In this document: positions 1-6,397 of the stretch, one piece after another | How positions within the stretch are numbered: the stretch's first letter is position 1 | Layout of the letters: every line of letters begins with the position of its first letter | Origin: Bacteroidales bacterium | GTDB taxonomy: Bacteria > Bacteroidota > Bacteroidia > Bacteroidales > Tenuifilaceae | Assembly: GCA_008933525.1 (NCBI GenBank) | Contig: WBUV01000122.1 | Location: 1-8,219 of the forward strand | DNA: 8,219 nucleotides | Reading direction: 5' to 3' | The notes under the pieces: model-generated | Told to the model about the DNA's origin: nothing | Database searches by the model: none | What the model saw: only the letters and a program-made list of their open reading frames with translations | Position numbers and translations under genes: made by a program

Positions 1-332
1 TCCCATTAAACATTACATTGATGGAGTGGGTAATAGAAAATATTGTAAAAAACAGCGTGGATGCTATGAACGGTGTTGGAACGCTTACATTCAATATAAT
101 TGACAATACACAGGTTGTATTTATTGATATTGTTGATACTGGCCGAGGTATACCAAAATCGAAATTTAAGGATGTATTCCGACCTGGCTACACCACAAAA
201 TCTAGAGGCTGGGGGCTTGGATTAACCCTATCGAAAAGAATTGTGGAGGAGTACCATAATGGTAAAATCTTTATAAAATCATCGGAAATAAATAAGGGAA
301 CTGCTTTTAGAATAGTTCTTCCTAAAAAATAA
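1..332 (+). CDS. Sensor histidine kinase, C-terminal ATP-binding domain (5' partial)
   Basis: This is the C-terminal end of a two-component sensor histidine kinase. The frame is open to the left edge, so the sensor, HAMP/PAS and phosphoacceptor-histidine regions lie outside the window. The 109 visible residues form a GHKL-type ATPase (HATPase_c) domain. The N-box is ENIVKNSVDAM, with Asn at visible residues 13 and 17. The G1 box is DTGRGIP, followed by an F-box region around FKDVFRPGYTTK. The G2 box is RGWGLGLTLSKRI, and the domain closes with a KGTAFRIVLP strand. The boxes needed to bind ATP-Mg are intact, so the kinase is probably catalytically competent. An in-frame TTG at 18 and ATG at 21 are internal codons, because the residues before them (PLNIT) still fit the family. 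The gene ends with TAA directly against the stop of the convergent yidD. The partner response regulator and the signal sensed are unknown. Confidence 0.93.
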   Translation, partial: PLNITLMEWVIENIVKNSVDAMNGVGTLTFNIIDNTQVVFIDIVDTGRGIPKSKFKDVFRPGYTTKSRGWGLGLTLSKRIVEEYHNGKIFIKSSEINKGTAFRIVLPKK

Positions 333-587
333 CTATGGAACAGGGTCGTAACCATGACCACCCCAAGGATGACAGCGCGATACTCGTTTTATTGTCAACC
401 ATAATCCTTTGAAAAAACCATGTTTCTTTAACGCTTCTAAGGAGTAAGAGGAACAAGTAGGTGTGTATCTGCAACTATTAGGAAAGTAAGATGATATAAA
501 TATCTGGTAGATTTTTACCAGTAGAATGGGTATATATGCCAAAATTCTAGTAATAAATCGCCATATATCTTTAATATATTTCACCAT
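333..587 (-). CDS. yidD: YidD, membrane protein insertion efficiency factor
   Basis: This 84-residue protein is YidD (formerly the Haemolysin family). It is a small inner-membrane-associated protein that helps the YidC/Sec machinery insert and fold membrane proteins. The N-terminal part (residues 1-33) is amphipathic to hydrophobic, with basic residues in its first 15 positions, and probably associates with the membrane. The family signature follows: [20 protein letters not shown] (residues 38-57), then a basic segment [11 protein letters not shown] and the terminal GGHGYDPVP. The three conserved cysteines (39, 45, 72) are present, and the length is typical. The ATG start lies 16 bases after the rnpA stop, so the two genes are surely cotranscribed; rnpA-yidD is a very widely conserved pair. 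No Shine-Dalgarno sequence is visible, as is usual in Bacteroidota. Its TAG stop abuts the stop of the opposing histidine kinase gene, and no terminator is visible at the junction. Confidence 0.96.
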   Translation of the reverse strand: MVKYIKDIWRFITRILAYIPILLVKIYQIFISSYFPNSCRYTPTCSSYSLEALKKHGFFKGLWLTIKRVSRCHPWGGHGYDPVP

Positions 588-603
588 ATATCAAATTATT
601 AAA

Positions 604-990
604 CTACTCTACCTTTAATTTTGTCTTCAACTTGTAGAGTAGTTCGTTTACAGATTTTTCGATAACTGGAGTTTCAACAATATCTTTGGACACAAAGATT
701 AACGCAACATCTACCCTTTTGTTCTCTGGAATAATATCGAAAATGGTATGAACATTTAGCCTGAACGCCTCACGCATCCGCCTACGAATAAGGTTTCGCT
801 TAACGGCTCGCTTAAAACTCCTTTTGGACACAACAAACATCACCTTATAAACGGCTTCATCGGTTGATATGTCGGTTAAACGGTAGGCCATCTTAATAGG
901 ATAACAGAATAGAGAACTTCCACCATTAAATAGCGCAGAAATATCCTTTTCGTGGGAGAGTACATTATGTTTCCTAAGAAAAAATCTCAT
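604..990 (-). CDS. rnpA: RnpA, protein subunit of ribonuclease P
   Basis: This 128-residue basic protein is the RNase P protein component (C5 protein). It partners the catalytic RnpB RNA to remove 5' leaders from precursor tRNAs. The N-terminal segment (residues 6-32, including LSHEKDISALF and YPIK) fits the family. The diagnostic RNR motif is at about residues 56-77: KRSFKRAVKRNLIRRRMREA, a run of arginines and lysines on the RNA-binding helix. A later strand, VDVALIFVSK, also matches the family. The ATG at 990 is chosen because the protein then begins at the usual distance from the first conserved segment. That start directly follows a seven-T run belonging to a terminator-like hairpin after hemD, so the gene has almost no conventional leader. 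yidD follows after 16 bases. rpmH, which precedes rnpA in many bacteria, is absent; hemD takes its place. Confidence 0.95.
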   Translation of the reverse strand: MRFFLRKHNVLSHEKDISALFNGGSSLFCYPIKMAYRLTDISTDEAVYKVMFVVSKRSFKRAVKRNLIRRRMREAFRLNVHTIFDIIPENKRVDVALIFVSKDIVETPVIEKSVNELLYKLKTKLKVE

Positions 991-1018
991 AAAAAAACAG
1001 GGGGTTTATTATCCCCTG
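991..1018 (-). terminator. Terminator-like hairpin with U tract between hemD and rnpA
   Basis: Read on the minus strand, a six-base-pair stem CAGGGG/CCCCTG (1018-1013 paired with 1003-998, five of six pairs G-C) encloses a nine-base AT-rich loop. Seven consecutive T residues (997-991) follow at once. This has the form of an intrinsic terminator, placed three bases after the hemD stop. The last T is the base immediately before the rnpA ATG. It may therefore end the hemD message, act as a partial terminator or attenuator for rnpA-yidD, or mask the rnpA ribosome-binding region. The structure is seen directly; its activity is inferred. Confidence 0.7.
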
Positions 1019-1021
1019 ATA

Positions 1022-1777
1022 TTATTTTGTTTTTTTGGTATATTCCTTCAAGAAAACATCGATTGCGTGGGTCATACTCGGACAGGCTGGCGTAGGTGCC
1101 GTTACATCGAGCCTTAAACCAGCATCCTTTACGGCTTTGGCTGTGCTGGCACCAAAAGCACCTATAACAATCTCCTTTTGGTCAAAATTGGGGAAATTAT
1201 CGTGAAGTGACTTAATTCCGTTTGGACTATAAAAAACTATCATCTCGTAAGGGAAATCATCCCTTAAATCTGATAAATCACTACTAACAGTTTTATAGAA
1301 AATTGCCTTAGTGTACTTTATCTTAGCCTTATCAAGCGATTTAGGTATTTCGGGCTTATGAACATCCGATAGGGAAAGTAAATACTTTTCTTCCTTATGC
1401 TTCTGCATAATCTCAAGCAAATCGGCAAATGTGTTGTTACCGTAAAAAATTTTTCTTTTCCTATAAACAATATACTTCTGCAGGTAAAGAGCAACAGACT
1501 CTGTAATGCAGAAATACTTCATTGTTTCGGGAACAGTAACTCTTACCTCCTCGCAAATTCTAAAGAAATGGTCCACTGCTGTTTTACTCGTAAAAATAAC
1601 CGCAGTGTGGTCCAAGATGTTAATTTTTTGCTGCCTAAATTCCTTAGAAGAAACACCCTCTACGTGAATAAAGGGTCGGAAATCAATCTTCAAACCATAC
1701 TTCTGAGCTAACTCCATATAAGGAGATTTCTCGTTCTGTGGCTCGGGTTGCGAAATTACTACTTTTTTGATTTTCAA
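1022..1777 (-). CDS. hemD: Uroporphyrinogen-III synthase family protein (HemD)
   Basis: This 251-residue protein belongs to the HemD family. HemD cyclises hydroxymethylbilane to uroporphyrinogen III, inverting ring D, at the branch point to haem, sirohaem and cobalamin. The sequence matches the Bacteroidota subgroup along its length: KKVVISQPEPQNEKSPYMEL at the N-terminus, then FRQQKINILDHTAVIFTSKT, a central VALYLQKYIVYRKRKIFYGN, then LSDVHKPEIP, then VFYSPNGIKSL, then GAFGASTAKAVKDAGLRLDV and APTPACPSM near the end. The family fold is two alternating alpha/beta domains, and no invariant catalytic residue can be checked. The start must be TTG at 1777: the frame has a stop five codons upstream, no in-frame ATG lies between, and the protein then begins exactly where relatives do. 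The gene is 28 bases after the DUF4271 gene and probably cotranscribed with it. A terminator-like hairpin follows. Other tetrapyrrole genes are not nearby. Confidence 0.93.
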   Translation of the reverse strand: MKIKKVVISQPEPQNEKSPYMELAQKYGLKIDFRPFIHVEGVSSKEFRQQKINILDHTAVIFTSKTAVDHFFRICEEVRVTVPETMKYFCITESVALYLQKYIVYRKRKIFYGNNTFADLLEIMQKHKEEKYLLSLSDVHKPEIPKSLDKAKIKYTKAIFYKTVSSDLSDLRDDFPYEMIVFYSPNGIKSLHDNFPNFDQKEIVIGAFGASTAKAVKDAGLRLDVTAPTPACPSMTHAIDVFLKEYTKKTK

Positions 1778-1805
1778 GGCCCTAAAGTTTTATTTCAATC
1801 TCACT

Positions 1806-2747
1806 CTACATCCTTTGTACCTGCAGGTAAAGTATAATTACAGGTACAATTTCAAGGGCACAAAGGTATAAAATGAAATACAAAAATGAAACACTGTTTT
1901 TAAGAAACAATGAAAGTAATCGTATAAATCTGTATATCAATATAATAGCAAGCAACCCAATTGAACCATAAAGTAAATAACCTGACATTGGAGCATTGAT
2001 ATAGAATACAATTAACGATAAAGGGAAAAGAACGAAACCTCCTCCACGAATTGCTATTAAGGTGTCGAAATAAAGTTTTTGTGTAAATGTTTTATCAGGA
2101 ATAATAAGCTCTATTGACTTATGTAGGATGTAATAATATAGTCGATAAGCAAATAGCGCTCCAAGGATTAATAAAAATAATATTATGTTAGCCCAACCTG
2201 TTGTGCTTTGAGCGCCCAATCCACCAATAAAACTAAAGGTTAAAAAGGATAAGGTAATAATGGCAATGGTATCAAGCAATAAAAGTAATCGCCTGGTGGG
2301 AACGTTTAGGTCGGCAACAAATTTCTCTACAACATAGGCATAGATTAAACCTTCGAAAAATTTTCCAAGGTATTTTGAGTAGCGGACAAGAATGGTAACG
2401 AACGCAACAAGACCAATTAAAAAAGGGATAATAAATAAATCGTTGGTTGGATTTTGTTTTAATTCCTTTGGATGTATCCAGCCCTTGGAATTCTGAATCT
2501 CAGTTGATGATTTAAAAACTGTTTTAACTTCAACTACAGGTTTCACAACCTGTTTGTCGATAATGTAACACTCGTCATTTAAAGTATTAAGTGAATTATA
2601 CTGATATATAAAATTATCGTACAAATAATTATGCGCATTATCTTTTGAGTTATTGGAATAACTTGTAGGTAAATAATTTACCTGCAACAATGATTCCTGC
2701 GAAACCGAAGTGCTATCCTGTAATACTGAAGACGAAGTAAGTGCCAT
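1806..2747 (-). CDS. DUF4271 domain integral membrane protein
   Basis: This is a Bacteroidota-specific family of unknown function. From the ATG at 2747 it has 313 residues. The first hundred or so are polar and rich in Asn, Ser and Tyr, with low conservation expected. A GWIHPKELKQ stretch leads into about six predicted membrane helices, near residues 104-121, 154-176, 185-206, 235-251, 256-276 and 286-308. The closing YLCALEIVPVIILYL is the clearest family hallmark. An upstream in-frame TTG at 2768 would add seven residues (CINFWF after the initiator). That stretch is hydrophobic but lacks the basic residues of a signal peptide, so I prefer the ATG; the choice is uncertain. The gene sits 30 bases after uvrC and 28 bases before hemD. 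The pairing with hemD recurs in Bacteroidota, which hints at a link, but no function can be assigned. Confidence 0.85.
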   Translation of the reverse strand: MALTSSSVLQDSTSVSQESLLQVNYLPTSYSNNSKDNAHNYLYDNFIYQYNSLNTLNDECYIIDKQVVKPVVEVKTVFKSSTEIQNSKGWIHPKELKQNPTNDLFIIPFLIGLVAFVTILVRYSKYLGKFFEGLIYAYVVEKFVADLNVPTRRLLLLLDTIAIITLSFLTFSFIGGLGAQSTTGWANIILFLLILGALFAYRLYYYILHKSIELIIPDKTFTQKLYFDTLIAIRGGGFVLFPLSLIVFYINAPMSGYLLYGSIGLLAIILIYRFIRLLSLFLKNSVSFLYFILYLCALEIVPVIILYLQVQRM

Positions 2748-2777
2748 AAACCAAAAATTGATACACAAAAGTATCTA

Positions 2778-4574
2778 TTATTTGCTAAAATGCGATAGTA
2801 GTATATCGGCTTTCTTTGCACCAATAAGCGAAATTAATTCTTCGCGTGTAGCTTTCTTAATGCCATCTATAGATTTAAAGGTGGAAAAAAGTTGTTCAAC
2901 TGTTTTAGGACCAATACCGTTAATACCATCCAACGAAGATGAAATTGCCCCTTTGCTCCGCCTTGAGGTGTGATGCTTTACACCAAAGCGATGAGCTTCG
3001 TCGCGGGCTTGCTGTATAACTTTTAGCGTTTCTGAACGCTTATCGAGATACAAAGGAACAGAATCACCTGGGAAGTATATTTCCTCTAAGCGTTTGGCAA
3101 TACCAATTAACTTTACCTTATCGGATAAACCCAATTCTTGAATACTTTCAAACGCAGCGCTAAGCTGTCCTTTGCCGCCATCAATAATAACCAACTGGGG
3201 TAACGATTGGTTCTCCTCCAACAATCTTGAGTAACGCCTATGAACAACCTCACGCATGGAGGCGAAATCGTCAGGTCCTTCGACAGTTTTAATATTGAAA
3301 TGCCTATAATCGCGCTTTGAAGGTTTTGCATTTTTAAAAACTACACAGGCCGCAACAGGGTTAGTTCCCTGAAGGTTGGAGTTATCGAAACACTCAATGT
3401 GTACAGGAAGCTCCAAGAGGTGTAGGTCGTCCTTTATTTTTTGAAGTAACCGGTCAACCTTATTCTGGGGATTTTTTAGGTCGTCGCGTTTGACTAGTTC
3501 ATCAATGTATGCAGCACAATTCCTTAAACTTAAATCCACCAAGTTTCGCTTCTCCCCTCTTTGTGGAGCTAAATAATTGAGATTATCGATAAGAAAATCA
3601 GGCATAATATTCACAATAACATTCTTTGAAGTACTTCGCAAACGACTTCTTATTTCTGTTATTGCATAAGATAAAAGTTCCTGCAATTCCTCTTCGAGTT
3701 GGTTTTTTAACTCCAAATTGTACGATTGAATTATAACACCAGAACTCACATTGAGGTAATTCACAACATTAATACCGTCTTTCTGCAAAATTGTATAAAC
3801 CTCAATATCTTTTAATTGCGGGTTAATAATTGTAGTTCTACTTTGAAATCGATGCAAAATATCGATTTTATTCTTGAGCATCTGAGCTCGCTCAAACTGA
3901 TAGGAATCGGCAAAACGTTTCATTTCCTGATTTAACCATTTAAGTACATCGGAAAGATTTCCTTGCAGGATTTTTTTGATTGCATCGATATTAAGTCGGT
4001 AGTCAGACTCTTCCTGTAATCCAATGCAAGGTGCCAAGCAATTACCAATTTGATACTCCAGACAGGGCTTGTACTTTCCCTTTGCAATCATCTGTTGCGA
4101 TAAATTAAGGCTACAGGTACGTAAAGGAAAAAGGGTTTTTGTTAAATCGAGCAGGGTTTTAACCAACCTGCCCGATGTATAAGGACCGAAATAGATACTT
4201 CCATCCTCAATATAATTCCTTGTACTGAAAACGCGGGGGAACGGTTCGTTCTTAATGCAAATCCAGGGATAGGTTTTATCGTCCTTTAAAAGAATATTGT
4301 ACTTGGGCTGATGTTTCTTAATAAGAACATTTTCTAGTAAAAGAGCATCTGATTCAGAATCGACAACAACAAACTTAATTGATGCAATTTTACGCACCAG
4401 CGTTCGCAACTTGTTGTTGGTTTGATTCGTTTTGCTGAAGTAAGACGAAACCCGTTTCTTTAAACTCTTGGCTTTACCAATATAAAGCAAACCACCCTCG
4501 GTGTCGTAAAACTGATAGACCCCAGGTAATTCTGGCATAACCCTTACCGACTCCTGAACGGATTCCGTAATCAT
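2778..4574 (-). CDS. uvrC: UvrC, excinuclease ABC subunit C
   Basis: UvrC makes both incisions in nucleotide excision repair, working with UvrA and UvrB. From the ATG at 4574 the protein has 598 residues, a normal length. In order, it has a GIY-YIG nuclease for the 3' cut (about residues 14-95: GVYQFYD, LLYIGKAKSLKKRV, Glu81, Asn93) and a four-cysteine region (Cys154, 171, 179, 183, including GNCLAPC) matching the iron-sulfur site reported in E. coli UvrC. Next is a UVR motif that binds UvrB (about 205-243, QFERAQMLKNKID). An RNase H-like nuclease for the 5' cut follows (ECFDNSN with Asp397, VIIDGGKGQL with Asp465, ARDEAHRFGV with His528). A C-terminal helix-hairpin-helix pair (about 548-595, INGIGPKTVEQL) binds DNA. 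A TTG at 4583 could add three residues, but the ATG is simpler. All key residues are present. The gene follows ade by 50 bases and precedes the DUF4271 gene by 30. Confidence 0.97.
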   Translation of the reverse strand: MITESVQESVRVMPELPGVYQFYDTEGGLLYIGKAKSLKKRVSSYFSKTNQTNNKLRTLVRKIASIKFVVVDSESDALLLENVLIKKHQPKYNILLKDDKTYPWICIKNEPFPRVFSTRNYIEDGSIYFGPYTSGRLVKTLLDLTKTLFPLRTCSLNLSQQMIAKGKYKPCLEYQIGNCLAPCIGLQEESDYRLNIDAIKKILQGNLSDVLKWLNQEMKRFADSYQFERAQMLKNKIDILHRFQSRTTIINPQLKDIEVYTILQKDGINVVNYLNVSSGVIIQSYNLELKNQLEEELQELLSYAITEIRSRLRSTSKNVIVNIMPDFLIDNLNYLAPQRGEKRNLVDLSLRNCAAYIDELVKRDDLKNPQNKVDRLLQKIKDDLHLLELPVHIECFDNSNLQGTNPVAACVVFKNAKPSKRDYRHFNIKTVEGPDDFASMREVVHRRYSRLLEENQSLPQLVIIDGGKGQLSAAFESIQELGLSDKVKLIGIAKRLEEIYFPGDSVPLYLDKRSETLKVIQQARDEAHRFGVKHHTSRRSKGAISSSLDGINGIGPKTVEQLFSTFKSIDGIKKATREELISLIGAKKADILLSHFSK

Positions 4575-4624
4575 AAATATCAACCGTTTGTAAAGGTAAA
4601 CACTAATTAAAATTTAAATATCAA

Positions 4625-6244
4625 CTAAATAAAAAGTTCAGTATAGTTAAATTTATCCACGTCAAACAATCCTGCTGGAGTTATTTTTAGATGTGGAATT
4701 ACCGATAACGACATAAATGACATCGTCATAAATGGTGCTTTAAGTTTGCATCCATCGGAAATTACTTTGGAGTTTATTTTCTCGTAAGCAGATGCGGCAA
4801 CATCGGCTGTAGAATCTGTCATTAAACCGTAAACAGGAAGTGGAAGACCGTGTAGTTGTTCTCCATCAAAATAGCAAACTCCACCTCTATTCATAATAAT
4901 GAATTCCAAGCATTTTTCAATGGATGCATTATCGCAACCAACGGAAATAATATGATGACTATCGTGTGCTATGCTTGCAGCAATGGCACCTTTCTTCATT
5001 CCAAAACCCTTAATCAAACCAACAGATAGTTCGTTCTCCTTGTATCTACTTAACACAGCTATCTTCAAAACATCTTCTTTAAGATTGCAACTTAAAGTTT
5101 CAGCTTCGTTATTTACAACTACCGTATTAGTAATCAGCTCATCATTTATAACCACAATTGCCTTTACTTTGCTTGAAGCCACCTTTAAATTCAAATTTGA
5201 AGGGTTGAAACTGGTTGGAAAAACATAATTCAATGCTGAATACGATTTATGAACTTTTTCTTCTGTCTCTAAAACATCTAAACCATTAATAAATGTACTC
5301 TGAATATTGAGGTTTTGAAGATTATCAACCACCAAAAAATCGGCAGAATCGCCCTCTTGCAACAACCCTACATTTAACTTATAATGATTAACTGGGTTAA
5401 CAGATGAAACCTGCAACACATCAAAAACATCATAGCCCAACGCTAGAGATTGCTTTACCTTTAGGTTAATGTGACCATGAAGCAACTCATCGGGATGACA
5501 ATCGTCGGTACAGAACATTAAGTGCTTGCAATATTCCTTAATTAGCGGATGTAGAGCCCCGAAATTCTTGGCCGCACTACCATCTCGAATAAGAATTTTC
5601 ATTCCCAACTTTATTTTCTCCAAGGCCTCCTCGAGTGTGAAACATTCATGGTCAGTTGTAATTCCCGCAGAAACATAGGATTTAAGTGCATCGCCACTCA
5701 ACCCTGGCACATGGCCATCCACGGGTTTAATTACTGAGTGCGCCTTACCAATAATCTGCATAACGCTCTCCGATTTATATATCACACCGGGGAAATTCAT
5801 CATTTCAGCAAGGAAATGAATGTCGTCTCGCTTCATTAAACCCTCAATAATCACTGGGGTGAAAGGTTGAAAACACTCATCGAAAGGAGACGCAGGAACG
5901 CACGAAGGTGCCCCAAAATAAAACTTCAAATCTGAACCCTTTGCATCGTTTATCATAAACTCTACCCCCTTCACACCTGCAACATTGGCTATCTCATGAG
6001 GGTCGGTCACAACAGCAACGGTGCCTTGTTTCACTGCTGCCTTTGCAAAATTAGACGGGGTAAGCATAGAACTTTCTATATGAACATGCGAATCGATAAA
6101 GCCTGGCAGGATTACTGGATGCTTTATGCTCGAATCCTTGTCTATTTTAACTATTTTTCCATCCTGAATCCTCAGAGTTGCGCCAAAAGACTCTCTCTTA
6201 ATTGGGTCAAAAACAAGCCCGGCAATAGTAAAACTTTTACACAT
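4625..6244 (-). CDS. ade: Adenine deaminase
   Basis: This 539-residue amidohydrolase is adenine deaminase (Ade, EC 3.5.4.2), which converts adenine to hypoxanthine and ammonia in purine salvage. A small N-terminal beta domain (residues 1-45) precedes the metal-dependent barrel. Visible motifs are LPGFIDSHVHIESS (metal ligands His53 and His55), TVAVVTDPHEIANV, the AEMMNFPGV segment with Glu147, VDGHVPGLSG (His178), GITTDHECFT (His199) and FCTDDCHPDEL with Asp247/Asp248. The Ade-specific C-terminal domain is complete, with AIAASIAHDSHHIISVG around residues 420-436 and NRGGVCYFDG around 452-461. That domain, along with the length, separates it from dihydroorotase and other amidohydrolases. The ATG at 6244 gives the expected N-terminus. 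The gene lies downstream of mnmG across a 153-base gap with two parS palindromes, and upstream of uvrC. It may have its own promoter in that gap. No purine riboswitch-like fold was recognised there. Confidence 0.96.
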   Translation of the reverse strand: MCKSFTIAGLVFDPIKRESFGATLRIQDGKIVKIDKDSSIKHPVILPGFIDSHVHIESSMLTPSNFAKAAVKQGTVAVVTDPHEIANVAGVKGVEFMINDAKGSDLKFYFGAPSCVPASPFDECFQPFTPVIIEGLMKRDDIHFLAEMMNFPGVIYKSESVMQIIGKAHSVIKPVDGHVPGLSGDALKSYVSAGITTDHECFTLEEALEKIKLGMKILIRDGSAAKNFGALHPLIKEYCKHLMFCTDDCHPDELLHGHINLKVKQSLALGYDVFDVLQVSSVNPVNHYKLNVGLLQEGDSADFLVVDNLQNLNIQSTFINGLDVLETEEKVHKSYSALNYVFPTSFNPSNLNLKVASSKVKAIVVINDELITNTVVVNNEAETLSCNLKEDVLKIAVLSRYKENELSVGLIKGFGMKKGAIAASIAHDSHHIISVGCDNASIEKCLEFIIMNRGGVCYFDGEQLHGLPLPVYGLMTDSTADVAASAYEKINSKVISDGCKLKAPFMTMSFMSLSVIPHLKITPAGLFDVDKFNYTELFI

Positions 6245-6268
6245 AATCGAAATGTTTTGAATAAATAA

Positions 6269-6296
6269 TAAATTATATTACAATACAATAACCAAA
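6269..6296 (-). promoter_or_regulatory. Possible Bacteroidota-type promoter before ade
   Basis: On the minus strand, a TTTG at 6296-6293 is followed by an AT-rich TATAATTTA at 6277-6269. Together they loosely resemble the Bacteroidota sigma factor pattern (TTTG, about 19 bases, then TAnnTTTG). The second element lacks the final TTTG match and the spacing is about two bases short. The position would allow a short leader of roughly 20 bases before the ade ATG at 6244. This is a weak match in AT-rich DNA. Confidence 0.25.
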
Positions 6297-6319
6297 ATCA
6301 CCTACACTAATAAAGAAAA

Positions 6320-6335
6320 TGTTCCACGTGGAACA
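6320..6335. promoter_or_regulatory. parS-like ParB-binding site 1
   Basis: The 16-base perfect palindrome TGTTCCACGTGGAACA matches the bacterial chromosomal parS consensus (TGTTnCACGTGnAACA), which ParB loads onto to start chromosome segregation and recruit SMC. Dyad symmetry extends beyond the core to 22 bases (6317-6338). It lies in the non-coding gap between mnmG and ade, 75 bases upstream of the ade start. Its centre is 44 bases from that of a second identical core. The match is direct; ParB binding is inferred from the conserved sequence, since neither parA nor parB is in the window. Confidence 0.88.
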
Positions 6336-6363
6336 TTTATGTAAAAAATTCTAAAAACCGCAA

Positions 6364-6379
6364 TGTTCCACGTGGAACA
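6364..6379. promoter_or_regulatory. parS-like ParB-binding site 2
   Basis: This is a second exact copy of the palindrome TGTTCCACGTGGAACA, with dyad symmetry reaching 20 bases (6362-6381). It begins 17 bases after the mnmG stop. The flanks of the two copies differ outside the AT base pairs next to the core, so this looks like two maintained binding sites and not a recent duplication of a larger unit. As RNA each copy could fold into a strong hairpin with an ACGU loop, so a part in ending the mnmG message is also possible. Confidence 0.88.
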
Positions 6380-6397
6380 TTTAAAGTATTTATTTAG

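Noticed and set aside
1397..1711. Plus-strand open frame of 104 codons
   Set aside because: It is fully antisense to the well-conserved hemD gene, and its product has no recognisable domain.
2710..2973. Plus-strand open frame of 87 codons
   Set aside because: It overlaps the 3' end of uvrC and the start of the DUF4271 gene in antisense and has no family features.
3113..3331. Minus-strand open frame of 72 codons in another frame
   Set aside because: It lies entirely within the catalytic region of uvrC and looks like an alternate-frame shadow.
4591..4624. Promoter-like TACCTTTA before uvrC with an upstream TTG
   Set aside because: The spacing of 23 bases is too long for the Bacteroidota pattern, and the AT-rich 50-base gap makes chance matches likely.
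4653..4661. DnaA-box-like TTATCCACG
   Set aside because: It matches eight of nine bases, but it is a single copy inside the ade coding region, encoding conserved C-terminal residues. No cluster of boxes or AT-rich unwinding region lies nearby.
4971..5228. Plus-strand open frame of 85 codons with a hydrophobic, Leu/Phe/Thr-rich product
   Set aside because: It is antisense to ade. The composition follows from the complement of the ade codons, with no independent sign of coding.
5996..6268. Plus-strand open frame of 90 codons reaching into the mnmG-ade gap
   Set aside because: Nearly all of it is antisense to the most conserved part of ade, and it has no recognisable motif.
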